64,000 nucleotides of DNA from Magicicada septendecula (GCA_034769895.1 CM068369.1:423199479-423263478), one strand, 5' to 3'; positions 10,165 through 23,002 are shown, counted from the stretch's first letter. The notes: generated from the sequence alone by a model not told the origin. Numbers and translations are program-made.

Positions 10165-12254
10165 TTTTCTATGGTAAACGATAACAGCTGCAAATTCAAA
10201 CAGAATCAAATGATGTTTCACATACAGCCCTGTATTGTAGAGTTCTCAATACCTATTGGTGTTGGTGAAGATCGGTTAAGGGAAAGGGGTAGTTTACCTG
10301 CAACGTTTTATGTTTTAAAAGGGTATTTTCTATGGCAAACGATAAGAGCCGCAAATTCAAACAGAATCAAATAAGTTTATGCATACAGCCCTATTTTGTT
10401 GAGTACTAAAGACCTATTGCTTTTGGTGAAGATCGGTTAAGGGAAAGGGGTAGTTTACCTGCTACGTTTTTTGTTTTATCAAGGGTATTTTATATGGCAA
10501 ACGATAACAGCCGCAAATTCAAATAGAATCACATAATATTTTGCATACAGCCCTGAAATGTAGAGTTCTCAAGACCTGTTGGTTTTGGTGAAGATCGGTT
10601 TAGGAAATAGGGTAGTTTACCTGCAACATTTTATGTTTTATCAAGGGTAATTTTTTTATGACGAACGATAACTACCGTACATTAAAACAGAATCAACTAC
10701 TCTTCTGCATACCTTTTTGAATTATACAGAACTCAAGGTCTGTTGATTTTGTTGAAGATCGGTTAAGGGAAAGGGGTAGTTTACCTGCAACATTTTATGT
10801 TTTAACAAGGGTATTATTTCTATGACGAACGTTAACTGCCGTAAATTCAGAGAGAATCAAATAATGTTTTGCATACAGCCCTGAATTGTAGAGTTCTCAA
10901 GACCTATTGTTTTTGGTGAAGATCAGTTAATGGAATAGGGTAGTTTACCAGCAACGTTTTATGTTTATCAAGGGTGTTTTCTATGGCAAACGATAAGAGC
11001 CGCAAATTCAAACAGAATCAAATAATTGTTTGCATACACGCCTGAATTGTAGAGTACTCATGTCCTGTCGTTTTTGGTGAAGATCGGTTAAGGGAAAGGG
11101 GTAGTTTACCAGCAACGGGTTTTTATCAAGGGTAATTTTTTTCTATGGTAAACGATAACAGCCGGAAATTCAAACAGAATCAAATGATGTTTTGCATACA
11201 GCCCTGTATTGTAGAGTTCTCAATACCTATTGGTGTTGGTGAAGATTGGTTAAGGGAAAGGGGTAGTTTACCAGCAACATTTTATGTTTTAACAAGGGTA
11301 ATTTTTTATATGACGAACGATAACTGCTGTAAATTCAAACAGAATCAACTAGGTTTTTGCATACCTTTTTGAACTAAAGAGAACTCAAGGTCTGTTGATT
11401 TTGTTGAAGATCGGTTAAGGGAAGGGGTAGTTTATCAGCAACGTTTTATGTTTTAAAAAGGGTAATTTTTTATGACGAACGATAACTGCCGAAAATTAAA
11501 AGAGAATCAAATAATTTTTTGTACCCTTTCCTGAGTTGCAGAGAGCTCAAGGTCTATTGATTTTGGTGAAGATCGGTTAAAGGAAAGGGGTAGTTTACCT
11601 GCAACATTTTATGTTGTAACAAGAGAAATGTTTCCATGACGAACGATAACTGCCGCACATTCAAACAGAATCAAATATTTTTTTGCATGCATCCCTGAAT
11701 TGTAGGAAGGTCTATTGATTTTGGAGAAGATCGGTTAAGAGAAAGGGGTAGTTTACCTGAAACATTTTATGATTTAACAAGAGTAAAGTACTTAATTTTT
11801 ATAAATAAAGTATCCTGATAAGAAGCTCATAGTAATCCACTATAGAAACGTAGATGAAATATCTATAAATGAAGAGGTTAGGTGAACGGTGTGGGGGTAA
11901 TTTTCTATTATTAAAAATTATAGTTGAAGGTGGAGGGGAGAATTTTTTATATGTGTACTACGTTATCGGCAACAAAGAAGTAGTTTTTTGTTAAAATTGC
12001 TTCCTGGGCACTTTAGCCGTTGTCCAATGTTTTCTGCAAAACCAGACATTTCGGCAGTGCCATCGACTGCCATCATCGGTAAAAATCGAGTGCGAAAACG
12101 TGAGGTGGTATACGTTAGTGACCACAGTACTGTGATTAATGCTGAAGCAATAAGTAGAAAGACGTAGTTTCTATGGAGATATATTTCATTTCGAATATGA
12201 TTTTAAATGTAAATCTTAGAACATGGAAGTCATGTATGGTTCTCCATACCGATA
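10165..12254 (+). mobile_element. HINE-like copy 5 (array of about ten units)
   Basis: This copy lacks the hairpin end. It opens directly with tandem units (10165 to about 11770) that mix the CTATGGCAAACG and ATGACGAACG subtypes, then a unique segment and the CCATACCGATA terminus ending at 12254. The Helitron begins immediately downstream. Confidence 0.7.
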
Positions 12255-12784
12255 TTTTCATTTTAGTGTACGTTCATACTGCCAATGTCAAACACATAAT
12301 AGTCTGTCGTTTGTTTACGTTCATACTGCCAATGTCAAACACATAATAGTCTGTGGTCAAACAGTCGCACAGAGTAGAGATTGTCGCCAAAGAATTTTAA
12401 AATGTTGCCAACAAATAATTACTGACAGATTGACTGAATGAGCTGTGAATTTTGTGTGATTTCAAATGTTCCTTTTTCAATAGTCTGTGGAGTGTATGTC
12501 AAGGCAAAAAAGCGTTTATTTTATATTTTGTATATTAGATATCTGTGTTTTATATATTAATGTGCAGTTGAAAGTGAAATACAGCTTGCTTAATATATAC
12601 CTGTTGCAAAAGGAAAATTTTGTAGCAGCAATTTGAATTGACTTACTCTCGCCTAATTATTATTGGTGGTTTCAAAAAAGTGAGTACATTTTATTATTTT
12701 TAAATTAAACCCTGTCTAATCTTAGTTTCAGTAATTTCATTACATGTTTTTTTTTACATTCAGATATTCGCACCTACTTCCATT

Positions 12785-15637
12785 ATGCCTCGACATAGAA
12801 CATTGACGGGTCGGAGTGAGAGACAAAGAAGAAGGAATATATATTCGCATGAAAGTCAAAATGATAATAGACCAAATGCAAATTTAAATAGTGTAAATAG
12901 TATAACATTGACGGGTCGGAGTGAGAGACAAAGAAGAAGAAATATATATTCGCGTGAAAGTCAAAATGATAATAGACCAAATGCAAATTTAAAAACTGTA
13001 TAAATAGTATACAAAATGATGAAATTATTTTGAGGGATACATTTAAATGCGCACTGAATGTCATTCCAAGAAATTTTAATACTTTTGATTGTGGATTAAT
13101 GCATTTACAATGCAGGTTTTGCAATGCAAAACATTTCGAATCTGAGGTCACTTTAGGTGAAAGGGCTGCATTCACTTCATGTTATCATAAGGGTAAAGCA
13201 ATATTACTGGCCTTAAGTCAATATGAATACTTTAAATCATTGTATGATGGACTTACTTCAAATGAACCTTCAATAAAAAGAAAGTCTACAAATTATTTTG
13301 AAAACATTCGTCAATACAATTCATCATTTGCTATGGTTAGCTCAGAAGCTAAAATTTTGGATACAGTTACGCGTGGAGTGTATCATTTTAAAATACATGA
13401 TGTTTTTTATCACAGATCAGGTCCAATGACTGCTGGATATGGTCGCTCACCACGTTATGCGCATTTATATTTTTATGATGTTGACACTACTGTCAATTAT
13501 AGATTACGTGAACACTATAATCAAACATGCAATAACAATATAATGCGTGAAATCTCTCTTGAATTGGAACGCATTAATCCTTTCGTTCGGTCATTCATTG
13601 CAATGAAAGATTATTGTCAGAGAGTTGAAAATCAAAATAAAGAAATTTGTATGCTCATTAAAGTAAATCGTGATTTACTACGCCGTTATAATGATGCAGT
13701 TCAAACTGATGTAGCAGTAATATTTAGTACAGTTGATGGTGAGCCACCCTTTGAATGAAATATGGTTTCGTTTTCAAAAGTTAATGGTACCATTAAAAAT
13801 ATCTCTGTTTTGGATTCATCATTGGACCCTTTAGCGTATCCATTACTTTTTCCAAATGGTGATACTGGGTGGCATATCAATATTTCTCATAATGTACCAA
13901 CTACATCTAATTCAAGAGCGCCCAGATATAAATTAACCATGCTTCAGTATGCAGCCTATCGACTTGCAATTAGAGAAGATTTTAATTATTTCTGCAGTGG
14001 ATAGTTGATATGTATGTGAGAATAGAGGGCACAAGATTACATTTCATTCGACAAGTCTTAGATACTCAGACAAGTCTTAGGTCTGAAGTTTACAACAATT
14101 TAACAGATTATTTAGAATTGAACCCCAATGCCAATAATGTTGGCCGTAGAGTAATTTTACCATCTTCATTCAATGGATCTCCAAGAAATATGTATCAGAA
14201 TTATTTAGATGCAATGTCAATTGTACAACATTTCAGAAAGCCTTCTTTGTTTATTACAATGACTTGCAATCCAAGTTGGCCTGAAATAGTTAGCAATATT
14301 GGTGTAGGTGAGTCAGCTAATTTTCGACCTGATATTGTTGTGCGTGTATTCAAGTCGAAACTGAAAGCATTAATTGAGGGCCTTACACTAAAAAAAATCT
14401 TCGGTAAAGTTGAAGCACTCATTTATACAACTGAGTTTCAAAAGAGAGGATTGCCTCATGCTCACATTTTACTCTCTTTAAATGAGCAAGATAAAATTGT
14501 TAACGCTACCGATATTGATAAAGTTGGATCTGCGGAGATTCCTAACATTCAAACACATCCTACATTACATGAATATATTGTAAAACACATCATGCATGGT
14601 CCATGCGGTGTACTTAATCCAAATTCTGTATGTATGAGAGATGGAAAATGCACAAAAGATTATCCAAAACGATTTAATGAATTTACATGTGAATCATTAA
14701 ATGGATATCCATTATACAGAAGGCGTGATAATGGTATTAATGCTGAAGTTCGCAGTAGTTGCCTCGACAATCGTTATGTTGTACCATACAATCCGTATTT
14801 ACTTGCCAAATTTAATTGCCATATAAATGTTGAAGTATGCACTACAGTTAAAAGTGTTAAATACATTTATAAATACGTGTATAAAGGCTATGACAGTGCA
14901 TCTGTTGAATTAGGTTCAGAGAGAAATGAACCAGGTCAAGAAATACAAATTGATGAAGTTAAACATTTTTTAAATGGCCGTTATGTCGGATCAACTGAAG
15001 CTGTATGGCGCATCTATGAATTACCAATGCATTTTCAATCACATGTCATCGTTAGACTTGACATTCATTTACTGCGTAGACAGAATGTTTACTTTCGAGA
15101 AGGGCAAGAACGTCAAGCAATTGAAAATGCAAGACAAACAAAATTATTAGCATTTTTTGAATTGAATCGATCAGATCCATCAGCGCATGAATATAAGTAT
15201 ATTGAAATTCCTTTGCATTATGTGTGGGAAGATTCCCGAAAAAAATGGAAGAAGAGAAGGCGTGGAGGTGATAAAATCATTACACGCATATATGTAGTAC
15301 ACCAAAAGACATCGAACTTTTCCATTTACGATTGCTTTTATTACATGTCTGTGGTCCAAAATCATTTGAGGATATTAGAACATACAATGGAATTATACAC
15401 ACTTCTTTTGTTGAAGCGTGCCATGCTCGCGGCATTGCTTCAAATGATAATGAATGGCGCGAATGTTTAAATGAAGCAAAAGAATTACATTCACCAAAAC
15501 AAATGCGAAATTTATTTGGTTACATTTGTGCATTAAATGTGCCAGCCAATGCATTGGCGTTATGGAATGAATTTAAAGTATATCTTAGTGAAGATTTTTT
15601 GAGAGATTACAACGAAGAAGTATCCTTTAACACAGTT
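12785..15637 (+). pseudogene. Helitron RepHel protein, N-terminal and Rep part
   Basis: The order is an Arg-rich N-terminus with a 35-residue tandem duplication (TLTGRSERQRRRNIY twice), a Helitron-like N region, then the HUH nickase. Rep motifs are FITMTCNPSW (about 14249-14278), QKRGLPHAHILL with the His-x-His metal site (about 14440-14475), and YIYKYVYKG carrying paired tyrosines (about 14860-14886). Rep nicks and joins single strands during rolling-circle transposition. Breaks: a frame change in the A-run near 12990, TGA at 13756, a frame change near 13990, and another near 15311. Coding stops at 15637, where the LTR element interrupts. All three motifs are intact, so decay is light. Confidence 0.85.
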
Positions 15638-16662
15638 TGTAACGGTACAGAATTGTGAGCTACCCCAATTTAATTTTATATTAATTTAAATCATCATTTT
15701 AAGCACTTTCCAAATTGCCAGACTTTCACCTGTGGGGAGCCTCCAGTACAGCAATGCAACTAACCAAACAATTGCCAGACGTATTGCGTAACCACCCACC
15801 AGCAGGCTTGTGTGAAACCCAGTCTGCTGTGTGTCATCAGAGAGTGGTAATAAGCAGCATACAGTGCAGATAAAAATTACATAGTGGCCTCGGGTGTAAG
15901 ATAGGCCGTAGTTAAGAGTAGGCCTATCTTTTAAAGTACTAAAACTAGTATAAAAAACAGTATAACGCGCGGCCAGCCTACAACAATTTCTAAGTGCGAA
16001 TAAAATTACGTCGGCCGACTTAATCATAATGTATAATGTGGAACCAATAAAACAGTAAGGGCCTTTAAACACAAACAGTAAACATATTAAACGAGTACCG
16101 GAGTGCGTGAGATCGAAGCAAGTATTCAACACCAGTTCGCGCAACCAACCCTAGGAGTACGCTGCGTATGGGTAACTAGAAACATTTAATATGCATATTA
16201 AAACCAATGCCAACTAACCGGTGATTATTTGTTATAAAAGGAAAATATATAACACCAATACTTTGTACGATAGAGTTCTCTCAGGGGCGGAGTTTATTTA
16301 AAGATCAATGTAACAGAATGAGTGTGCGTGTGCTAAGATAGAGGTTATCCACTGGTTCATTTTCAAGGTTTTAATTATTTAAAAATATCAGTTATAATAG
16401 TAACCAAAATAAAACTCAATAGAGATAAGAATTAATTTCAACCAGTTGTACTTTCGTTGAAAGATTGTAATAACGTAAAAGAAAGGCGAATTTTTGATAA
16501 ATAAAAATAAGTATGTGTTTTAGACAGTATCACGTGTTGACATAATTATTGAACATATCAAATCCAAGTAATCCTTTCTGCAGCTGTTTTCGTCTGAAAG
16601 ACTTTGGAATAAAAAACCCGAAGGTAAGAGTTGATAATTTTGTAATTAATTGAGTAGTTTCA
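15638..16662 (+). repeat. 5' LTR of element C
   Basis: It begins TGTAACGGTACAG and ends AGTAGTTTCA. It is the same length as its partner at 20420. Confidence 0.9.
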
Positions 16663-16814
16663 CTGGCCCCGAACTGGGACTGCGAATATAATTCGTGGTT
16701 ATATTCGCCAGACCTAATTAAGCTGCAGAACGGGTTATTTGGGAGTGGGGAGAGGTTGTAAATTGTAGAAACAAAATTAGGCATATTTATATATATAAAA
16801 ATAATAAATAAAAA

Positions 16815-18046
16815 ATGGAAAGTAATAGTTTGACCGAATCAACGGTCATGAGTGGGTTGGAGGTCCATTCGACCCCAATCCCAGTTCAAAATAGAGAATC
16901 AAGTAAGTCAGATGAAATAGATGACTCAGGGATTCAGATAACCCCACCTGTAATGAATCAAAATAATCAACCAGAAGATAATATGATGAAATATCTATGT
17001 AGCACACTGTGCAGTTTGAATAATAAATTTGATAAATTGAGTAGCGACGTGAGCGAAGTCAAGAGTAGTTTTGATGTACAGAATAGTAAATTTGATATTA
17101 TAAATAGTCGTTTTGATGTAAGTGATGTCAAATTCCATGAGTTAAAGGGTGATATAAATAATATTGACCAAAAATTCGATAAGCGTTTATATGATATGAA
17201 AGACAATATTAATAAACGTTTAAATGAGACGAATGAATGTTTCAATACATTTAAAGAACAAGTGGTAGAACAAATTGAGAAACAAATACAAAAGGTAACT
17301 GAAAATTTTGAGTATAAAACAGATGAGAATTATAATATGTGTAAAAACGTGGTAGTTGAGAATAAGGAGATTAATGTTGAGAGTGATGAAGATTTTGTTG
17401 AAGTAGAGTTTAGTAATGAAGTGTTGCTAGCAAATGTCAATGAGAATGAGAGAGAGTGTGAAGACAGTTTAAGTGTAGAAGGTGAAAAGAGGGCAAATTT
17501 TTCTTGTGAGATGGGTGAAGAAAATGCTTCACTAGTATTGTTGGAGGACAAAGGTTCCTCCTTAGTTGTTGTAAAAGACAAAAGGTCTTTCAATTATTTT
17601 TGTGTATCTGGTAAAGCCAGACGTTGTAATAATGTTGTGCTGCCCCCTGTGTGGAATGAGAATGTAAAATGTTATGAGAAGTATTGTAATGAAAGTGATT
17701 ATGAGAGAGAGAGAGAATGGTAGAAATATTTAAAGTCAAGAGAAATTATGAAGAGTTAGTACAGAATTTATGTATGGAGAGAGAGGAGCAAATTGATTTA
17801 CTCGTTAACATAGAGTTTGATAATTATTTTGATGAATATGGTAATAACAATGTAATAGTAATAACAAAAAACACTGACGGAGACTTTACAAAGAATACTG
17901 ATGTTGACCTGGTATATGATTATTATGGTAAAATGAACAAACAGAAATTTTATGGTTACTATACACAAGATAACCGTATACAGAATGTAAATAAAATTGA
18001 AAATTGTTATGTGAAACCCCGACTCATTTTTGACGATGGAGGTTGA
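16815..18046 (+). pseudogene. gag-like coding region of element C
   Basis: This is an acidic and Asn-rich product with repeated FD-type heptads over about residues 65-160 (FDKLSSDVSEVKSSF, FDVSDVKFHELKGDI and similar), predicting a long coiled coil. It has no recognisable capsid or zinc-knuckle motif. It starts 152 bases after the 5' LTR, the normal place for gag. The assignment is by position and coiled-coil character rather than by family motif. It resembles in style the coiled-coil N-termini of the gag proteins of elements A and B in this window. It looks broken or divided into two frames. Confidence 0.5.
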
Positions 18047-20419
18047 AATTCATAAATGAACAATTTTAAATATGTTAATATATGGTAATGACCTAGCTGA
18101 TTTTTGATATTGAAGTGTGATATAACTGAATAATTATTGCTGAAGAATTGTAAATACATGTTTAGTGAAATTAATTGTATGTATTATAAAACGCTAGAGA
18201 AACAATGTATGTAGGTAGCAGACCTTATTGTGATGATAATAATAATATTTATTAAAAGAAATGATGATGAAATAATATTTTGCAGCGTAAATAAATAACA
18301 AAAATAATTTGGAATGAGTTGTAATTATTGTACTTAGTGAAAATAACTAAAAATATTGTTTTCAATAATTGATCCTAAAAATATTGTTTTCAATAATTGA
18401 TCTAATTAAAATAATTCGAAATATTTAAATATTTTGCTTGACTTAAACGTTATATGGTTGAATTTTTCTAATGAGTTTAAATTGTTTTAAATAAATGTTA
18501 AATTGTTTGTATGAAATAACATTGTTGTTAAATGTTTCAGAGGTTACGTGGAGATATTGGTGTGTGTGTGTGTGTGGTGTGTATTTTGTGTTCAGGTCAA
18601 TAGGTGGACAATGTATTGTAAGTATAAAGTTTATAATACCAATCAGATAGAATAAAATGCTTACAGGTGTGAAAAGAGTGTAACAATGATAATAAATGAA
18701 TTGTGATAATGCTATTAAAGTAATTGTGGTGAATTAAAATATATCTGATCTGAATTGGAATAAAAAATTTAAGAGACAAATATGTTGTCTAAAAGATTTA
18801 CAAAAATTCGAAGGAAGTATATCTGTTAGTATGATGTAACCAGAATGTTTAGACTATGTGAGTCTTGCAGACTACTGTTTATATAAACGGGTGTGGTATG
18901 TTGAGACTAATGTCTGGAGTCATGCTTGGTGACAATAACAAAAAATGTTGTAGTCTGCTGAATCAGTATCTTATTGTGATAGAAAAGAATTAAATTTTTT
19001 TTACAGACCAAATAATAATGAGGCAATTACTGTAACTTTTGAGATTAATTGAATTAATTAAAGTAAATTAAATACAACTAAACTAATTTAGTAATAAAAT
19101 TAATAGAAACAATGATTTTTAACAATGAACTTAACTTTATTTTCATTTAAATTCAAATTGGAAATATAAATTAAATGCTAATTGATGTCAATAATGATTA
19201 AAACATTTATTTAACACCGACAACTGATGGAAAATGTTCAGGATGAAATAGTGTCTGGAAAATAAGATGTGTATATTACTGTCCAAGTAACTTGTATCAA
19301 TGCTAATCTAGATTTTATATTTTAACTGTAGATTCCCCACCTAAGTGCGGTCATGACCTCACCGGATCATGACCGTGAAAGTAGTTAATTGTGACAAATC
19401 ATAAATTTTACTTGATATAACCGGCTTGTGGTTTGTTTATTTTGTCAATCCGGTGGTTTGTTAGACTTAGTAGGGGGGTTATTTTTGGGGAATCTACCTA
19501 ATTTTGGAACAGGGCTATTTTCACCCAGATAGGGGTGGTAGTCCATTAGGTGTGTATAAATAAAAAATAGTAGGTTATATGTATACCGAATTTTATTGTA
19601 ACGCCGAAGCAAGGATGGGGGTGGAATAAAAGAAAAAAATGTCCACCCCTTCCGCATCAGTCCTTGTGAAAGCAACTAGACGCCACAGTCTAGGGGGGGT
19701 AATAGTGAGTGTGGATGGGCGGTGACCCAGTTACAGGTCACGAGGGAGATGTGGGTTACGGCGAGGATGAGGCTGAAAAAGGCCAAGAAGCCTCGCACAG
19801 ACCACATTAAAATGTAACGGGTATCAGGGGTTAAGGGATAAAAGGGGGGTAGTAAAAGAAAAAAAAAAATTTTTGTTTATTCTTTATAAATATGAGTAGG
19901 CAAAGTAAGGATATAAGTTGTATTTACTGTGAGTTAATGTTATTTTGTATAATTAATGTGTCATTTTGGTTGGTCAATATTGTACGGGGAATATTAGTCA
20001 ATTTAACTGGAATTTATGCGTATCATTGTAAACCAATATTGTTTTATTAATATTATTCTTTAGGGTCTATAATATAAAATGAGCCAGTACGTTGTCAATG
20101 AACCAGTATGGCTAAGTGGAAACAAATCAGATGTGGGATATGGAGGGATGGATAGCCGTTTGTCAATTCTTAATTGCATGTTTTAAAGTCAGGCGATACT
20201 GGGACGGGTATCGGTTCGGTTTTTCGGTGTTGGGATCTCGAACAGAGACGTCCAGTAAGATCGGATGGGTGCTGTCGCAGTCGCCAGACTAGGGGGTAAG
20301 AACCCATGATGTAGTAGAGTGTTCAGGGGGGTTGCGGCGCCATATCCTCACTGATCCTCTTAGGTTTAGACAATAAGAGTTTGAACGCCTCGGCTTTCAA
20401 CCTCTTATTGGGGGGGTAT
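18047..20419 (+). other. Non-coding interior of element C
   Basis: It is AT-rich up to about 19320 and then markedly richer in G, with G-runs near 19470, 19690, 19850 and 20290-20420. No pol motif is visible in any frame. A TG microsatellite lies at about 18560-18574. Large non-coding interiors are typical of LARD/TR-GAG-type non-autonomous elements. Confidence 0.6.
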
Positions 20420-21444
20420 TGTAACGGTACAGAATTGTGAGCTACCCCAATTTAATTTTATATTAATTTAAATCATCATTTTAAGCACTTTCCAAATTGC
20501 CAGACTTTCACCTGTGGGGAGCCTCCAGTACAGCAATGCAACTAACCAAACAATTGCCAGACGTATTGCGTAACCACCCACCAGCAGGCTTGTGTGAAAC
20601 CCAGTCTGCTGTGTGTCATCAGAGAGTGGTAATAAGCAGCATACAGTGCAGATAAAAATTACATAGTGGCCTCGGGTGTAAGATAGGCCGTAGTTAAGAG
20701 TAGGCCTATCTTTTAAAGTACTAAAACTAGTATAAAAAACAGTATAACGCGCGGCCAGCCTACAACAATTTCTAAGTGCGAATAAAATTACGTCGGCCGA
20801 CTTAATCATAATGTATAATGTGGAACCAATAAAACAGTAAGGGCCTTTAAACACAAACAGTAAGCGTATTAAACGAGTACCGGAGTGCGTGAGATCGAAG
20901 CAAGTATTCAACACCAGTTCGCGCAACCAACCCTAGGAGTACGCTGCGTATGGGTAACTAGAAACATTTAATATGCATATTAAAACCAATGCCAACTAAC
21001 CGGTGATTATTCGTTATAAAAGGAAAATATATAACACCAATACTTTGTACGATAGAGTTCTCTCAGGGGCGGAGTTTATTTAAAGATCAATGTAACAGAA
21101 TGAGTGTGCGTGTGCTAAGATAGAGGTTATCCACTGGTTCATTTTCAAGGTTTTAATTATTTAAAAATATCAGTTATAATAGTAACCAAAATAAAACTCA
21201 ATAGAGATAAGAATTAATTTCAACCAGTTGTACTTTCGTTGAAAGATTGTAATAACGTAAAAGAAAGGCGAATTTTTGATAAATAAAAATAAGTATGTGT
21301 TTTAGACAGTATCACGTGTTGACGTAATTATTGAACATATCAAATCCAAGTAATCCTTTCTGCAGCTGTTTTCGTCTGAAAGACTTTGGAATAAAAAACC
21401 CGAAGGTAAGAGTTGATAATTTTGTAATTAATAGAGTAGTTTCA
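20420..21444 (+). repeat. 3' LTR of element C
   Basis: Near-identical to 15638-16662. It is preceded by a polypurine-like GGGGGGGTA and followed by the AGTT duplication. Confidence 0.9.
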
Positions 21445-21448
21445 AGTT

Positions 21449-23002
21449 CTATTAGAAATTGAAGATATTTTGAAAGTTCATAATTTGTCATGTCAAGAAC
21501 TTGGTTTACCAGTTCCCACGTATTCGCAGAGAACAGACAAAGCAAATGCTATTGATCCAATAGAACAAGAGTTTCTGTTTTCTGAGCATTATGAAACTGC
21601 TAATATTGAACAGCATAATCTAATTGATCGTGTGAATCGTGAAGTTTTGCACCATGATACTGGATCTAATGTTTTTTGTTTAACCGCTCATGCAGGTTGT
21701 GGAAAAACATTCACACAAACAGCAATCATTCACAAATTAAATTCACTTAATCTTAGTTGCATTGCAACAGCGTTCAGTGGCATAGCTTCAACTCTATTAC
21801 TTGGAGGTAGAACTTTACACAATGTGTTTAAATTGCCTATACCCATTTTGGAAAATTCTGTAGCGAATATTACCGCAAATAGTAGCTATGGACGTTACAT
21901 AAATTCATCATCATTGATAATTATTGATGAAATTTCTATGTGCCCACTGCAAGTGTTGAAAATCATAGATAGATTATTGCAGGATCTATGCGATGAAAAT
22001 GATAAACATAAACCATTTGGAGTGAAAACGATACTTCTGTGCGGTGATTTTCGGCAAATCTTACCAGTTGTCCCACATGGATCACGTGCAACTTTAATTG
22101 AAAATTGTGTCACGAGTTGGCATAAATTTGTTTATTTTCATAAAGTAATGTTTACTCAAAATATGAGAGCCTTACCAAGTGAAATAGAATTTGTCGAATT
22201 CTTGAAAAAAATTGGTAATGATGAAGCCCCACAATTCCCTCAGTTTGGTGAAAATATTATTGAAATACCTCAGCAATTAATAGGAGATGAAAATAATATT
22301 ATTAATGAGGTGTATGGAAATATTTCCAAAAACATACTCTCAGATAACATATTGAAGTCAGTTATTTTAGCACCTAAAAATGATGATTGTACTTTTATTA
22401 ATACTGATATACTTAATCGAATACCAGGTGAACAGAAAACATATCATAGCTACGATAAAATAATTTGTGATGATGACAATGAAATCAATAACTATCCAGT
22501 AGAGTTTTTGAATTCTTTGACTAACAGTGGTTTGCCACCACATAAGTTAGTATTGAAAGTTAATTGCATCGTTTTACTGATCAGAAACTTAAATACAAAG
22601 GAAGCATTAGTCAATGGAACAAGAATGCGCATCAAGTGTATGCATCGTAATGCTATTGATTGCGAAGTTTTAACTGAAACCGCACGCAATAAGAGAATTT
22701 TGATTCCACGTATAAATTTAACATATACCGGTACTGTTTTACCATTTAACTTTCAAAGAACTCAATTTCCAATTATACCTGCATTTGCGATGACAATAAA
22801 TAAGTCTCAAGGACAAACATTCGAAAAAATTGGAATTTTATTGAGGCAACCAGGTTTTACACATGGTCAATTGTACGTCGCAGCAAGTAGAGTTCGATCA
22901 TTTGATGGTTTGAGATTTTATATTTCTGAATATAATGGCCAAGGGCATTTAGCAAATGCTGAAAAGTTTTTACAAAAAACATCGTTTACACAGAAGTTCT
23001 GA
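21449..23002 (+). CDS. Helitron RepHel protein, PIF1-type helicase part
   Basis: This is the continuation of the RepHel frame after the LTR element: the codon GTT ending at 15637 is followed in phase by CTA at 21449. SF1 helicase motifs in order are AHAGCGKTF (Walker A, near residue 80), LIIIDEISM (Walker B), LLCGDFRQILPVVP (motif III), AMTINKSQGQTF (motif V) and LYVAASRVRS (motif VI). No stop interrupts about 517 codons. The helicase unwinds DNA 5' to 3' during strand displacement. It is cut off from its Rep half, so it cannot now make the fusion protein unless the insertion is bypassed. The family call is firm. Confidence 0.9.
   Translation, partial: LLEIEDILKVHNLSCQELGLPVPTYSQRTDKANAIDPIEQEFLFSEHYETANIEQHNLIDRVNREVLHHDTGSNVFCLTAHAGCGKTFTQTAIIHKLNSLNLSCIATAFSGIASTLLLGGRTLHNVFKLPIPILENSVANITANSSYGRYINSSSLIIIDEISMCPLQVLKIIDRLLQDLCDENDKHKPFGVKTILLCGDFRQILPVVPHGSRATLIENCVTSWHKFVYFHKVMFTQNMRALPSEIEFVEFLKKIGNDEAPQFPQFGENIIEIPQQLIGDENNIINEVYGNISKNILSDNILKSVILAPKNDDCTFINTDILNRIPGEQKTYHSYDKIICDDDNEINNYPVEFLNSLTNSGLPPHKLVLKVNCIVLLIRNLNTKEALVNGTRMRIKCMHRNAIDCEVLTETARNKRILIPRINLTYTGTVLPFNFQRTQFPIIPAFAMTINKSQGQTFEKIGILLRQPGFTHGQLYVAASRVRSFDGLRFYISEYNGQGHLANAEKFLQKTSFTQKF

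Larger units (their letters stand above)
4880..11770 (+). repeat. 155-162 bp minisatellite units within HINE-like copies
   Basis: Units begin near CTATGGCAAACGATAAC and contain AAACAGAATCAAATAAT, GGTGAAGATCGGTTAAGG and TAGTTTACCTGCAACG. Starts at 5221, 5382 and 5544 give periods of 161 and 162. Arrays lie at about 4885-5698, 5890-6690, 8370-9150 and 10165-11770, interrupted by the unique segments of each copy. The same unit, inverted, occurs in the minus-oriented copies at 25-41 kb. Confidence 0.9.
4636..12254 (+). mobile_element. Cluster of plus-oriented HINE/DINE-1-like elements
   Basis: Several non-autonomous elements of one family lie end to end. Each starts TTTTACTTCC with a hairpin around TTCCTTAAGGAA, passes a GTCT-rich microsatellite and 155-162 bp tandem repeats, and ends in CCATACCGATA. 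ACTTCCATATTC near one end is repeated inverted near the other (12-bp subterminal inverted repeat). This layout matches HINEs, the non-autonomous relatives of Helentrons (DINE-1 in Drosophila, similar elements in bivalves and moths). Boundaries by eye: fragment 4636-4720; copies 4721-5698, 5699-8197, 8198-9571, 9572-10164 and 10165-12254. No transposase is encoded, so movement would need a Helentron supplied elsewhere. Confidence 0.75.
15638..21444 (+). mobile_element. LTR element C, gag-only, inserted in Helitron
   Basis: Direct repeats 15638-16662 and 20420-21444 (1025 bp each, TG...CA) flank 3.76 kb. AGTT at 15634-15637 and 21445-21448 is a 4-bp target duplication. A primer-binding-like site TGGCCCCGAACTGGGAC follows the first LTR, and a G-run precedes the second. 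I noticed about five differences between the LTRs (about 0.5%), so insertion is recent. No protease, reverse transcriptase or integrase is seen; movement would rely on proteins of a relative. Confidence 0.88.

Noticed and set aside
4880-11770. Regularly spaced repeats that could suggest a CRISPR-like or host satellite array
   Set aside because: Units are contiguous 155-162 bp minisatellite repeats without unique spacers and belong to HINE-like elements.
15686-16144. 152-residue minus-strand open frame, present again at 20468-20926
   Set aside because: It lies within the two LTRs of element C and is repeated only because the LTRs are near-identical; no family resemblance.
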